A stretch of 64,000 nucleotides of DNA from Oxytricha trifallax (Eukaryota; Ciliophora; Spirotrichea; Sporadotrichida; Oxytrichidae). How positions within the stretch are numbered: position 1 is the first letter of the stretch; every line of letters begins with the position of its first letter. Location of the stretch: positions 124,001-188,000 of the forward strand of contig ARYC01000092.1 of assembly GCA_000711775.1 (NCBI GenBank), written 5' to 3'. The position numbers and the translations under genes are program-made. The notes beneath the pieces are model-generated. The model had not been told where the DNA came from. It worked only from the letters and a program-made list of their open reading frames with translations, and ran no database searches. Shown here one piece after another: positions 45,876 through 57,485 of the stretch.

Positions 45876-47467
45876 TCAAACAGTTTCTTTCTTTAGCAAT
45901 CCATCGACGTTTTCAATTAGCATCTAGGGGATACTGGGTCCAAAGTATATCTTAGTGTTGTTCATCAAGCTCTCAATGGCAAGTTTCTTCAGGTACTCTT
46001 AACTTAGTTACTTCTACTCTGCTTCGATCATTCTTGAGATCTTATAAAACCCCATAGATCAATTAAGACATGAGAATTGGGGTTAAGAACAATTAAATTA
46101 AGAATTAATTATTATTGGTGTATAATAATAATGTTTGGGCTAATTATTAAAACTATTGGCTCGATTAATTGTCCTTATAAAATAATCCAATCAGGGTGTG
46201 TTAATTTGATTTTAGCCTAATTATTTATATTATTAGCCAATTATAATTCATTTTTAATATAATTGTTCTTAACTCCAATTCTCACTTCTTAATTGATCTA
46301 TGGGGTTTTAGTAATGAGCGTCGGCCTTCGCTTTCTCCTTCTCGACATAAATGTTGTTCTCTATCTCTTCTATTTATCTTAGGGATTCTTTTTCAAGGAT
46401 GTTCTTTTCCATATCGATTTTATTCACTTCTGCTTGGGATTCAGCTTCAATCTTTCTTTCAAGGCGGATAGTTTAGGCTTCTATAATAGGAAAAAGTATT
46501 AAGATATTTCAGAAGAAAGTCAAATTTTGAAGCATGATAAATTCTTGAAACGTGTCAAATATAATTGGTTGTCAAAGAAAATTAAAGTCAATATAATTTC
46601 AAGATAGAATGAAATTGAATGACTGTACTTTAAGATAAACTTACTCTTCTGTTGAACCTTCTGCTCGTGTTCAGCAATCAATAATTAAGTCTTTTGACCC
46701 TCAATTTTCTCGTAATTTTTTAACAGATTATCTGGGATTCTTGGTTTAGTGACTCTGATTGCAATTATTTCAATACCAGGCGCCCACTTATTACAATCTG
46801 TCTGAAGAGCCTAAGCTAGTTATTCATCAAGGGAGTCAAATTTATCCACATAAACTTCTTGAAGAGTGTGCTTGCTGCAGAACTGATTGATCTCATGACT
46901 ATATTTATACGTGAGTGGGAATTATTTAATAGAATTTAGTGAAAGTTTGAAATACATCAAACAAAACACGTTTAGCAAGCTTAACTAATGTTGAAGATTA
47001 CCAAAAAGAAATTCTAAATTTTACTTTTCTCTTAAACTTACTGAATTTTATCAAAGATCCAAGTTTTATCATAGTTTACAGTGTAGTTCTTGATAGTGTC
47101 ATATACATATTCTTTCTTCAATCTGTTGACAACCTCGATATGATCAAAGTTAAATTATATGAAAATCAGATTTATAGACCACCTAAGAACTAATATTTTA
47201 AGTATATAAAAAGTAGATGACGACTCCGCCAGCAGTTCCACATGGGATATTTATGACTTTATCAGTCTATACCGTCACTTAAATGTTCTCAAACGTTGTG
47301 ATCAAAGGCAACTTGAAATGAAACCCTGGCTCCGAGATTTCATTCATCAAGGCACCTGCTTTATAGTAAACTCCAACATGACCTTCGTGGACAATGTGAA
47401 AACCGTTGAATAGAGTCACTACGATTGGCAAAATTATTGCTCCGAAAGCGAAAAACATTTCAGTCAT
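45876..47467 (-). CDS. Erlin-type SPFH/prohibitin-domain ER membrane protein
   Basis: Erlins form ER lipid-raft rings and, in animals, guide degradation of IP3 receptors. Starts [20 protein letters not shown] at 47467 (N-terminal membrane anchor), then [20 protein letters not shown] and [17 protein letters not shown] as in erlin-1/2. Next come [11 protein letters not shown], the long helical region ([38 protein letters not shown]) and the erlin-like end [23 protein letters not shown] at 45876-45878. Interruptions include the TA-flanked element 46047-46310 and further short ones near 46480-46645, 46915-47040 and 47160-47215 that I did not define. It diverges from the next gene with a 112-bp spacer. 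Confidence 0.85.
46047..46310. mobile_element. 264-bp TA-flanked inverted-repeat IES in erlin gene
   Basis: Ends are AAACCCCATAGATCAATTAA and its complement (about 50-bp imperfect arms), flanked by TA at 45-46 of the 460xx block (46045-46046) and 46309-46310. Removal with one TA joins KAKADAHY to YKISRMIEA in frame. The element starts with one telomere-like C4 unit. It has no ORF. Confidence 0.85.
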
Positions 47468-47579
47468 TTTTGTAGATTTTATATTTTAAATCTAACTAAT
47501 AATTAACAATTCTTGAATTTATAGTTATTTTTTTAATAATTATTGGCTTTGAATTCTTATAAAATTTTGAAGGAAAAAA
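47468..47579. promoter_or_regulatory. Compact divergent promoter, erlin / small Ser-rich gene
   Basis: Only 112 bp of AT-rich DNA separates two divergent start codons, so the transcription signals must be very short or shared. Confidence 0.5.
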
Positions 47580-48520
47580 ATGCCAAAGTTTAACAATTCA
47601 ATTAGGGGTTAGATGGTTGGAAATAAGAAGTGAAGAAGGTTTTCCAAAAGAAGCCCTCCCAGAGAACAAATTAAACGCAGTCTAAATCTCCTACTGTGCT
47701 TTCTATGCAATAGTCTACTCTATCTCCATCGTACAAGCAATCCAAGAGCCCCACTAATAATGGAATTGGAATATCAAGAAATACTAAGCTAGAAGGGAAT
47801 TCAAGTTAAAATCTATCTGCAAGAGGAAAATTAAGTAGCATTAATTAAACTCCCTAGGATTTTAATAATGCTGGAATGTAGGTACTTCACACTTTTATTT
47901 AGAATATGTTTATTAAGTAGGCATTTAGATAGTAATCAATATTTTGAAAACCAAATTAAATTTATAAAACTTAGGTCTCTTCATTTCAATCTTAATATTC
48001 ACAAATGATTCCACCGCATTTAAAGCATGCCAAGACTTCCCGTTCTCCAACGAATGTTAATTAGTCAAAGCTAAAAGCTTAAAGTAGAATAGTCGGAGGT
48101 TTTGGAGGCTCAAAATAATCCGTTAATGCACCTTAAGCAGTACAGATTGCTTAGCTTATGATAAATCCCGTTCAATCCTCTAGAAATTAGAAAACTGGAG
48201 GCCTAGGTAAAATTATGACATATCAACAGCCAATGCCAAGCAACAGTGATAACATGCATGCTAAATTGTTTAGTGGGAATAGCGGTACTGACCTATTAGG
48301 AGGTAGCATGAGTGTGGGAGGAAGCTACACTTAAAGAGATTAAAATCCCATGGATTACGTTATGTCAAATTAATCAACTATGAGTCATTAGTAAATAACT
48401 GGGAGTTCACAAATCGGAATTAGCATAACCTCCACAAAAGCTATATCTGGAAATTAATCAGCAAGATCACTAATCAAGAGCAGGAACTAGGGTCCTAGCA
48501 AGTCTCCCTCACTTCGTTGA
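47580..48520 (+). CDS. Ser/Asn/Gln-rich basic protein of 279 residues, unidentified
   Basis: After removing an apparent 8-bp IES (47631-47638) and a 93-bp IES (47884-47976), the frame is 280 codons from ATG 47580 (MPKFNNSIRGQMVGNKK) to TGA 48518. The protein is rich in SP and S/N/Q motifs (SKSPTVLSMQQSTLSPSY; HAKTSRSPTNVNQSK; IKSRNQGPSKSPSL), suggesting a phosphorylated disordered protein. No domain recognised. The very clean recovery of frame at both IESs supports it being a real gene. Confidence 0.72.
47631..47638 (+). other. Apparent 8-bp IES, pointer AAGAAG
   Basis: AAGAAG-TG-AAGAAG (47625-47638). As read, the frame hits TGA; dropping TG plus one AAGAAG joins MVGNKK to VFQKKPSQR in frame. 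It is unusually short, so a sequencing or assembly slip is an alternative. Confidence 0.5.
47884..47976 (+). other. IES, pointer TAGGT
   Basis: TAGGT at 47879-47883 and 47972-47976. Removal joins NNAGMQV to SSFQSQYSQMIPP in frame. Confidence 0.78.
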
Positions 48521-48740
48521 ATTAGCAAATTAGCATTAATCTTTAATATGAATATGAATTGGCATAAATTATTTTCAATTACACTAAACTTATCAAATTT
48601 AGTAATCACCTATCTGACACTTAGTTTTTAATAATTAATAAAATACTTTCAATATAATTAATTGAAATTAGTGTATATTAATCAAGTAAAATTAACCATT
48701 TTCACTATAGTTATTTCACAAGTTCAAAAGCTCAATAAAT

Positions 48741-50633
48741 TCATCGACTAAGGTTTAATCTCTAGCAAATATAAATCCAATACCCTCTACTTCCCAAACT
48801 TTCTATCTTTTCTTATAACTTATCAGGGGTAAACATAGATGTAGCATTAATGTCTTCGTTATCAGCCCTTTAATGTTTCTTGATTAAGTTGCATCGAATG
48901 GCGATAACCCACTGCATGTCCTTATTCGAGGATTTTTATCATTTTATTTAACATGAAATTAATTGAGATATAAAGTAATAATGCGATATTTAAAATGGAT
49001 CTGCTTTGGCAGCAAGTAAAATCTTTATAGACTCAACATTATCAAATTTACTAGCTATGAACAAAGAAGTTCTGCCTCCTAGATCTTAAGCATTAATTTT
49101 TGCTCCATTTTATAAAAGATATTTCACAATTTCAGCATAATTCCTCTTTGACGCCCAGTGTAATCATTAAAGAATTAATGATACAAACAAAATTAAGCTT
49201 TGATAAAAGAAAATCATAATAACTATTAAATGCAGTCTCTCTTAAGCTATCAAATTAGAAAACCAAAAATTTATCATATTCCAGTAATTCTTTCACCTTA
49301 TTTAAATGACCAATTTTTATAGCTTGAAACCATTCCCTACTGAGATCCCCCTTTGATAGTGGATACTTAGGGTTATATTCAAGTGTATTCTTAACAGCCT
49401 CATCTAGCGATAATTTGTATTATTTCATTTTTTGAGTGCAAAGTATAACATCTTGGATGAAAAATAACTTCTCTATAAAGAAATGGAATTAAAAAAGTTT
49501 GTAAAAATAAAAGACTTATAAATGAGAAATATAGTATGTAATATTCTACTAAAAAACTTACTCTATTCTTATTTCAGTTATTTGACTCTAATTTTCTTGA
49601 AATTTTGCAATGATGTTAAGTTAAACTCATTAATTTTTTTCTTTAAAATGAATTTGATTTACTATTCTTTTCTCTATTAGTCATTTTTATCTAAGGAATT
49701 AATATCATTAGGATTATTTCTAAACGAGCTTTGAGATTAATTTTTCTTTAATAAAGGACTGTATTTTTAATCATTAGTTTATAAGAATTCATGTCTATTT
49801 TATTACTAACTTTATTTACTAATAGATTGTTGATTTTAATTTTTTCTATGCGGACTGTATATATTCTTGAGCATAATAGAGTTATTGGCCTCATTTTATT
49901 CTTAAGTTTTATATTTATGATTATTTTATAGTTATGACTCATCTTGATTCTTAGATAAATTCCTTGTTAAATATTTCAAGTCGAATTGGTGTCTCAATTC
50001 TCTAGACTCCTAAATCTATCTTTGTTTTTATTGCATTTTTTGAATGTAAGTCTTTACTCTAGGCTTGTTTTAATTGTAAATTTCATTAAATTTTTGCTTT
50101 TAAAGCTCATTCTCTTCTATAACTTGTTTCAATCTTAGGCCTTACTCCACTTCTTGAAATATTTGAGCTTCTTCAGACAATTAATTCTCGAGAACTAATG
50201 TTTATAAATTGTCTGAAGATTTTTTAATTAATTGAGTTTGATATTAACTGCTCTAATCTAAACCATGATTGGCTGAGGTTTTAATTTTTTGAGAAGTCTT
50301 GGAGGTCGTTAAGTACTATTAACTAACTATTTTATTGTATTGATTACGATCAGAGAGTAGCTTTCTTGTGCTGTTCTCTTTTTTCTTTTATTCTGATATT
50401 TACTAATAAATTTATTTCTAAACTGACTTTGTCTCTAAACCTGATAAATTATGACTGGTCTAGTTTTTGCTTATTAATTATAGACTCTATTCAGTATTTT
50501 CATTGTTCACTTTGTTATAATTTTTGTTTATAATGCCCAAATTACTCAATTGCTCTTGTAATTACAAAGGCTACTTAAGTGTTGCTCTTCTCAGAAATGC
50601 ATTTTTAGTGCTATTTAAAGCATTTATAGTCAT
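48741..50633 (-). CDS. Coiled-coil / ankyrin-repeat protein
   Basis: The N-terminal part starts at 50633 (MTINALNSTKNAFLRRATLK). It is Asn/Gln-rich and then coiled-coil (LENQLSEEAQIFQEVEQGLR; IEENELQKQKFNEIYNQNK). After a poorly resolved AT-rich stretch (about 49480-50000, probably IES or intron) it continues MKQYKLSLDEAVKNTLEYNP and DLSREWFQAIKIGHLNKVKE. Ankyrin repeats follow: LHWASKRNYAEIVKYLLQNG, then GGRTSLFIASKFDNVESIKI. Stop TGA at 48741-48743. An interruption lies near 48940-49005 (between the third ankyrin piece and VAIRCN) and another at about 49160-49225. A scaffold role is inferred from the repeats only. Confidence 0.7.
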
Positions 50634-51774
50634 AATGGAATTATGCCTTTAAATTTAATTATTTTCTAATTTAGTTAAACTTGTTGGTTCTCCTTAGAAC
50701 TATTGTAATATATATATTAGAAATTTAATTTTAAATCCAAAATTTATTAAAGTTAAACTATAATTTTACATAATCATATTTTAAGAATAATCAAATTATT
50801 CATATTTCGAAGACTATGAGTCTTTATAATCACTTTAATTTGAAAAAATATGTTTTAAGTCAACTTCTTTTTAATTATTTAACTATAAAATTATTTGTAA
50901 TAAATTTAAACTACATTAAATAGAATTCTTTAGATATTTCTTAATTACTGATTTCATTAATATTTTACAAAGCCACTTTTCCAAATTCCATTCTATTCGA
51001 TTATAATTTATTGTCAATTTTTGGGATTACTTCTTCTTCTAACTTTACTAAAATGTTTGATATTTATCTAAATTAACGAATTTATTTATAATATAAAATT
51101 ATAAACTTTCTAAATTTGATATAAGAAACTTTAAATAAGAGTCCTATCTTTTATATAAAGATTCGCAATTATTTATTTTTTTATAAATAATTATTATAAA
51201 AATTTAGTTATTCTTAATATTCTTGAGAATCTATTTTTAAGTATCATTTTCATTACTTTATTTGATGCTTCTAAATTTAGATTGTGTTTTGGGGAGATAT
51301 AGCTATGATTGATACTTTTACATCTAAGTTTAATTTGTGAGAGTGTTCAGCATCTGATTTAAAGAAACATTCCGAGAGTGAGAATTTGATAGAAATGGGG
51401 ATTTTATTATATTTTAATCATAATAAAATATAACTTTAGAATTAAAAGTAAGTAATTTTTAATAAAATTAAAAGATTCTTAAAGTTATTGAGAAGATATG
51501 TTTCGTTTTAATAAATTAGCCTTAGTTGAGTATTATATAAATAATATTTAATTATATAATTTATACATTGCATATACAAATTTATTTAATTATACAGATT
51601 TAAACCAGAATTATTATTACTTTGATCTTATTTTTTATTAAAGAAGCTTACACTGCTTACACTCATTACTTTCTGTAATTTTTTGTTTTATAATATTGGT
51701 AGTGAAATATCGCCGTTATTGCTGTTTTTACTGTTTTATAAAATATTACATTTTTAGTATGTCTAAAAGTAATA
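50634..51774. other. AT-rich stretch, no gene recognised
   Basis: Very AT-rich with dense stops on all frames; presumably 5' sequence of the ankyrin gene and germline-limited spacer. Confidence 0.4.
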
Positions 51775-52189
51775 TTGGAAGAATACATTCGAAATTGGGA
51801 AATTGATTTAAATTAAATTAATTATAAATCAAAATCGTGGCAGTTAAAGTTGGCCAATTTAAACGATCTTGAGCTCATTCGATAGAGAATTCAAAATTAG
51901 CTGGACTTTACTATTGTCGGTACAATTTTATCATATCGAGGGAGCGAGATAACTTCACTTTAATGTGAGGGTATAATTTAATGAATTTTTATGAGTTTAA
52001 TTAAAGTCAAATAATCTCGCTCTCTCAACATGATAAAATATTACCGACAATAGTAAAGTCCAGCTAATTTTGAATTCTCTATCGAATGAGCTCAAGATCG
52101 TTTAAATTGGCCAACTTTAACTGCCACGATTTTGATTTATAATTAATTTAATTTAAATTAATTTCCCAATTTCGAATGTATTCCTACAA
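51775..52189. mobile_element. 415-bp TA-flanked foldback element, copy B
   Basis: Same family as 33126-33540: the same length, ends (TTGGAAGAATACATTC / GAATGTATTCCTACAA) and arm motifs (CGTGGCAGTTAAAG). Flanking TA at 51773-51774 and 52190-52191. The arms differ from copy A at scattered sites, often with paired changes in both arms. It lies in intergenic DNA. Confidence 0.85.
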
Positions 52190-52191
52190 TA

Positions 52192-52631
52192 GTATAGTAT
52201 TTTCAAGAATTATTACTTATAATACATTATATTATAAATATTTTAGACATGTTATAGTAGTCCTAATTAAATGGAGTAGGCTAATAGGATAATTTAGATT
52301 TACTCATAGAAAGCTGTAATTTCGAGTTATGTTAATTTTTCATAGATTAAATGCCATTTTAATTACGAAATTATGGTGAAAATATGTTTATTACTGGGGA
52401 ATGAGAATTCTACTCTTTTTTCTATAAAATTAAACCCTGTTTTAATCGCTATCTTAATTCCATTAATATTTATTACTTTATTTAATAATTATTATTGAAT
52501 TTAACATTAAGAAATACACTATCCCCAAAATTATATAATAATATGCCTGTAAAATACATTATCATTGCATTTATAAAACGAGTGATGGGAGAAAATATAA
52601 AAATATATTATTAGAACTATTATTAATAATC
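52192..52631. other. AT-rich upstream region
   Basis: No coding signal; presumed promoter region of the following plus-strand gene. Confidence 0.35.
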
Positions 52632-54599
52632 ATGAGCAAAAATTATAATCAATTTGTTGGACAAGAAACAAAATAAGAGAAAGTTGACTCGACACTATTT
52701 ATATAAAAAATGTAGCAAAATAATCAATAAAACTTAAACAATAAGAGAGATTCTGTTGGTTCGTAACTCAACTAAGAAACTAAGAATATATTCTCACAGC
52801 AAAACATTACCAGGTAGTATTGGTTAATTGATGCTCATTATAATATTAAATTTATATTGTAGAATCCATTAATCAGGGATTTATGATAGGATATAGAAAT
52901 ATTAAGCATCAACTTACCAGCAGGAGAATCCATATTTATCAACAGGCTTAAACTCAAATAACTCATATTTAAACACGAATAATATCTTTTATATTTATGT
53001 AGAATAATAGGAATTGATAAAGTGAAGATAATCACAGCAGAAGCAGCAGCAAAAAGAAAATATCTCAATCTTTTTCGTATCAAACTTCTCGTAATTAGTC
53101 GTATATAAGAAAGCAGGGAGACTAATAATAGTATGACTAGAATGAATACGGGAATAGCCAGTATTTGCTATTAATAAAACTAAATTTATAAGGAATTTGT
53201 AGGATTTAACATAATTATTTTTACTTTATTACAATTTGCTAGATGGGCAAGATGACATTGATTATAAAACAGCCTTGTCGGATGATAAGCGGTATAATAA
53301 ATTAAAAATATTTCTAATGTTAATAGTTCAATTTGTGGTATAAGTCTAGAGGATAAAAATCTTACTAGGATCCGAATGAAACAGAAGACTATGAAGAATT
53401 GAAGGACGACATAGATCGAATGTATGTAAATGCTAATAACAAATTATCTCCTATAAAATCACCATTAATGCAATGAACTCATCTGAAAGGAAATGCTCAA
53501 AGCAACATTGTCACTTCTGCTACAATTTAAAATTTTTATACGTATACCTCCCCCAATAAATAAAATAGATGAAAGATAATTAAATCTCTTAAATAATTAA
53601 TTTTATATGCTACATATGGAATGGGAAGTGGTAAAAGCAAAAACAAGAATAAATATTCATAACTCTAGAAAAATGATGAAGAGGACTTACACTTTCAATT
53701 TTTAGATGCTAATAAGAAAAAATCATCAAGTGAGGGATCAAATGAAGAGGGTACAGAAATTGAGTAAGCTATATATTTCCAAAATGAAGAAAAAGTCATT
53801 AAAAACCACTTGATCTTTAATTTAATAACGCATCTATTTCCCATTTTATGTATGAACATTGAATTTTTGGGGTTATTTTATAGGCATTCTATCTTTTTTT
53901 AAATATACTTGAAGTTAAATATTGGATTTTAAGTAGTCCACATAGTCCTTTTTATCCTAGCGATTATGATATTTGATTGGACTCATTTATCTGTGAAAAA
54001 CAGTCAGTCTAGTAATGAATCACCACAACTTAAGAATTATCACATTAGTTTAATGAAAATAGAGACAGATTCAGAGTATAAAGAGCCCTCAGAGTGGCTT
54101 TACAGTGTCCTGGAGAATTGTATAGCACAAGAAGGAAATGATTATAAAACTGAACCTTAAGAAATCTGTGAAAGAGCAGGCTCGTTATTTCTAGCTGGAG
54201 CATTTGTAAGTCTTAAAAATTAAATCCTAACTTCGTTGATATATAGACCGGTTTTGGACTTACTATAGCTCTAATCATAAATATTTATATGGTCTTGATT
54301 TTGACTATGTACATTAAGCGGTTCTAACTAACCTCAATATAAATTGTAAGTTTTGCCATATCTCGTTTTACCTTAGCATTTAGGTGTTCATAAAATATTT
54401 GATATACGTGTACATCTTTTTCATTGTACTCTACTTCTTAGTTAGTATGAGTTTTATATACTTAACAGATATTGGAGTAGGACTATATCTATCACTTCTT
54501 GGTGTAGTTATAGCATTACTTACTCGCTAACATTTCCTTAAGCTTAATCGCAAAATACAGCATCTATAGTTAGTTAAGACATTAGTTGTAGAAGCTTGA
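52632..54599 (+). CDS. Multi-pass membrane protein with long disordered N-terminus, unidentified
   Basis: Begins MSKNYNQFVGQETKQEKVDS, a Gln/Asn-rich start. Charged segments follow: SEDNHSRSSSKKKISQSFSY, DPNETEDYEELKDDIDRM and YGMGSGKSKNKNKYS. From about 53790 several membrane segments appear (NLITHLFPILCMNIEFLGLF; VVHIVLFILAIMIF; GFGLTIALIINIYMVLILTM; KYLIYVYIFFIVLYFLVSM; VGLYLSLLGVVIALL). It ends HLQLVKTLVVEA at TGA 54597. An intron follows LFLAGAF (GTAAGT...ATATAG, about 54208-54246). Other gaps between 52820 and 53620 contain TGAs and imply IESs. No family recognised; topology alone suggests a membrane transporter, channel or scaffold. Confidence 0.62.
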
Positions 54600-54699
54600 A
54601 AAAGCTATTGGAATTTTATCGATTTAATAGAATATTAATTTACTTTATAAAGCTTGAAAATTTGTTAATCAAAAAAGAAAGATATTTTTTATCTAACCC

Positions 54700-56610
54700 T
54701 AGATTTTTATCAATATTTTTACTTAAGTCTGGGCTGCGACTTCCTGTATGATTACCTGGAATATTCTCTCTCTTTGTTTATCTTTTAGCGTTTGAACTTT
54801 TATCTTGAGTTTAAGATATTGGTAGTCCTTTAAAATGAGCAAGAGATGGAGTTTTTCTCTTCCCAAAAGCTGGTGTCTCAATACCTCCTCCCTGAGATCC
54901 GTTTATTGTACTTAAAGATTAATCCATTAAATCGGTTCCAGTTTCTATTTTCTAGGTCTTTCCATGATCATTAGTGTCATCATAATTTTCTAAATCGAAG
55001 AAATTAATATTAGAACTTGATGGATCTTCAAGCATATCTTTTGAGTCGCTTAGCATTCTAACGATCTCTTCAGGCATATCAATTTGTAAAATTTTGCTAC
55101 TTCTTTGTTTTTTATGGCTTGATTGAGATTAACTAGCATTGTTATTTTTACTTGTGTTTAGCTTTGAACCCTCATTAAACTCAGTAATAAGCAGGTTGCT
55201 TGGTATTTTCTATTTCTCTGAAGCAACTGCTTTAAGTATCATAGTTTCATCTGATTATTACCTAACTAAGTTAGATTCTGATTGTATTATTGTATCTTCA
55301 TCGCTATCTTCCACAGGAAATTGCTTCTTAATCATGTTCATAATTTGTAGCTCCATTCTCTCTTAAAATTCTTTCTTGTCAAATTTATCTTCGGACTGAA
55401 TTCTCTTCTTTTTCTTTTTATTATCTGTTTGGTTGGTATTTGCTTGAGTCTCTCTAACAGTTTATTTCTATTGATTTTGCCAGATTATTTGTTCGTTGTT
55501 AATTACTGAAAGCTTCTCTTTGGATTGTCTCAAAGAGTTTATCTCTTGCCTGCTCTATTATTAATTCTCTTGAATCAAAGTTTGCTCAAACTACTGTAAA
55601 TACTTCTCCTCAATCATTTTTAAGTATTCTTCATTATCAAATTATGGATCGCTGCCTTTCCTCTTCAGCTTCGATTGATTTTCTGTTTTTATAGAACCCT
55701 TTGATTACTTAGACTAGTGTTTGACTTTACTACTTGCAGTTTCAATTTTATTGGAAGCTAATTTAGACTTAATGTAACTAAGGATTTGAATGTAATCACT
55801 TTTCAGAGCTTCTTAAAATTTCTGACTACTGCCAAAAGCTTGCACTATTTCTTATTTCAAAGCTTAATCGTTTTCTATTTCACTCTTGATTCTAAGTCTT
55901 TGAAAAGTTAATTCGTTCTCATTCTTGAGGAAAGATTCATTTTCATGAAGAATAAGGGTGTAATTTTTCTCGAGCTAGAGTAGCTAATTTTATTGAGTTT
56001 GAACCATTTGCTAGAGTTGATTTACTATGTCCATACTTGTATTGTCCTGAGTTTCAGGCATTAATTACTTCTATACTGAGCTTTGATTTGCTACTAGCAA
56101 CTTTGATAGAAGTTACTACTACTTGAAAGAGCTATTAATTACATTTTGAACTAAAGTATCCTTCCCATCCATTCTAGGTTTCATCGATACTCTATTCGAA
56201 TTTGAGGGAGGAGATGTAGAATTTTTATCATCTTGTTGTGATTCGAAGTTTGAAGGTTTTTGTGACATTATATTTTCTCTTGACTTGAACTCTGATATGC
56301 TTTTATTTTAGATACTCTAACGCATGCTCTCGCTTTTCTTATTTGAAAGGTTTTTATTATCGTTTGGACTTTCCAAGTTAATTAGCTCTACTTACTATTT
56401 AGATTGGTTATTCACTTGATTCTATTATTAAGTGGTTCTTTTTAATTTATCAGAATTTCCTGAAATATTATCACTCCCTCCTGCTGAAAACATGCCAGGT
56501 AAACTAAGCAACTTTTTCATTTCTTTCATGTAATCGTTTGATGTTAGCATATCGTCTTAAGACAAGCCTTTAATTATATTTTTATAGCAATATAAGTTAC
56601 CAAAGAGCAT
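54700..56610 (-). CDS. Gln/Ser-rich coiled-coil protein, unidentified
   Basis: Starts MLFGNLYCYKNIIKGLSQDD at 56610 and continues with MKEMKKLLSLPGMFSAGG. Long coiled-coil and Gln-rich stretches follow, including QEINSLRQSKEKLSVINNEQ, KKEFQERMELQIMNMIKK and IDMPEEIVRMLSDSKDMLED. The tail contains GIETPAFGKRKTPSLAHFKG and SRSPDLSKN. The reading frame is open over nearly 1.9 kb, so this gene has few or no IESs. The stop is uncertain: no TGA follows the last convincing residues before the opposing gene's 3' end, so the precise C-terminus was not fixed. Confidence 0.6.
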
Positions 56611-56645
56611 TTACAAATGCCATTTTAAATTGAAAAACAAACATT

Positions 56646-57060
56646 TCATTATATAAGTTTATAATTAATTTTAACTCTGAATATTATTTCAAATTATTAA
56701 ATTATTTTAATCATATCTTGCAAATCTAATTCCAACATGTCTCCTAAATCTCCCGCAGCCATCTGATTAGAATTTTGATTTTACTATTCTTTCGAGCCAT
56801 AACTTTATTTCCCACTCGACTGTTTCGATTATAAATTCTAAATTTATGGCCTGCTATTATTGCTACTCGACCCGATTGAATTATTATTTTTGCGATCAGA
56901 CCCTCCGCTACTATTAAAATATGAGGAAATAGGTTATTATCTAAAGAAAAATCTTATAATAAATCAGTAATATTTTATATAAAAGTTATCATTGAAATAT
57001 TTTGAGAATTGCTGTGATTGATGGAAATACCCTCCATATTCAAATTGAAATATTTATTCT
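56646..57060 (-). CDS. Small Ser/Asn/Gly-rich protein, unidentified
   Basis: An open minus-strand frame contains SYFNSSGGSDRKNNNSIGSS and SNQMAAGDLGDMLELDLQDM, ending at TGA 56646-56648. The upstream piece at 56995-57055 (EYGGYFHQSQQFSKYFN) probably joins it across a short IES, as a related TATTT-AAT repeat lies at both sides. Start not determined. No domain recognised. Confidence 0.45.
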
Positions 57061-57369
57061 AATATTATATAAAAAGAAAGAGCAAATTAAATAAAAACTT
57101 ACTACAAATAAGCTTCAATTTATAATAACAAATTTATTTGGAATATTAAGTGGATTTGATTTATAATTAAATTAAGAAAGAATCATAATTACCATTTTTT
57201 GAGAAAAGCAAAAGTCTAATTGATATTTTTATGTTTTTAATCTAAAATTTTTTCCAGATTTTGTATTAAATATTAATTATTATTATAATCAGATATGCTA
57301 TTTATAAAAAATTTAACAAAATTAGATAATATAATATGCAGAGAGTTATTTAATTACAAAATATAATTT

Positions 57370-57485
57370 AGTGTAAAAGTGAGGGCCGAGCCGGGATTTG
57401 AACCCGGGACCTCTCGCACCCAAAGCGAGAATCATAGCTACTAGACCACACGGCCATTTCATTGGTCTACCCATTAATCCGGTAC
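57370..57485. repeat. 116-bp duplicated block with tRNA-Pro, copy 1
   Basis: Identical by eye to 58517-58632, including about 13 bp 3' and 30 bp 5' of the tRNA; similarity stops sharply on both sides. Confidence 0.85.
57383..57455 (-). tRNA. tRNA-Pro (anticodon UGG), copy 1
   Basis: Reads proline CCN codons. On the minus strand the acceptor 5' arm GGCCGTG pairs with 3' CTCGGCC (one mismatch). The anticodon stem TCTCGC/GCGAGA encloses loop TTTGGGT with anticodon TGG. The T arm CCGGG-TTCAAAT-CCCGG has the B box. Length 73 nt, no intron. A T4 run shortly after the 3' end fits Pol III termination. Confidence 0.93.
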
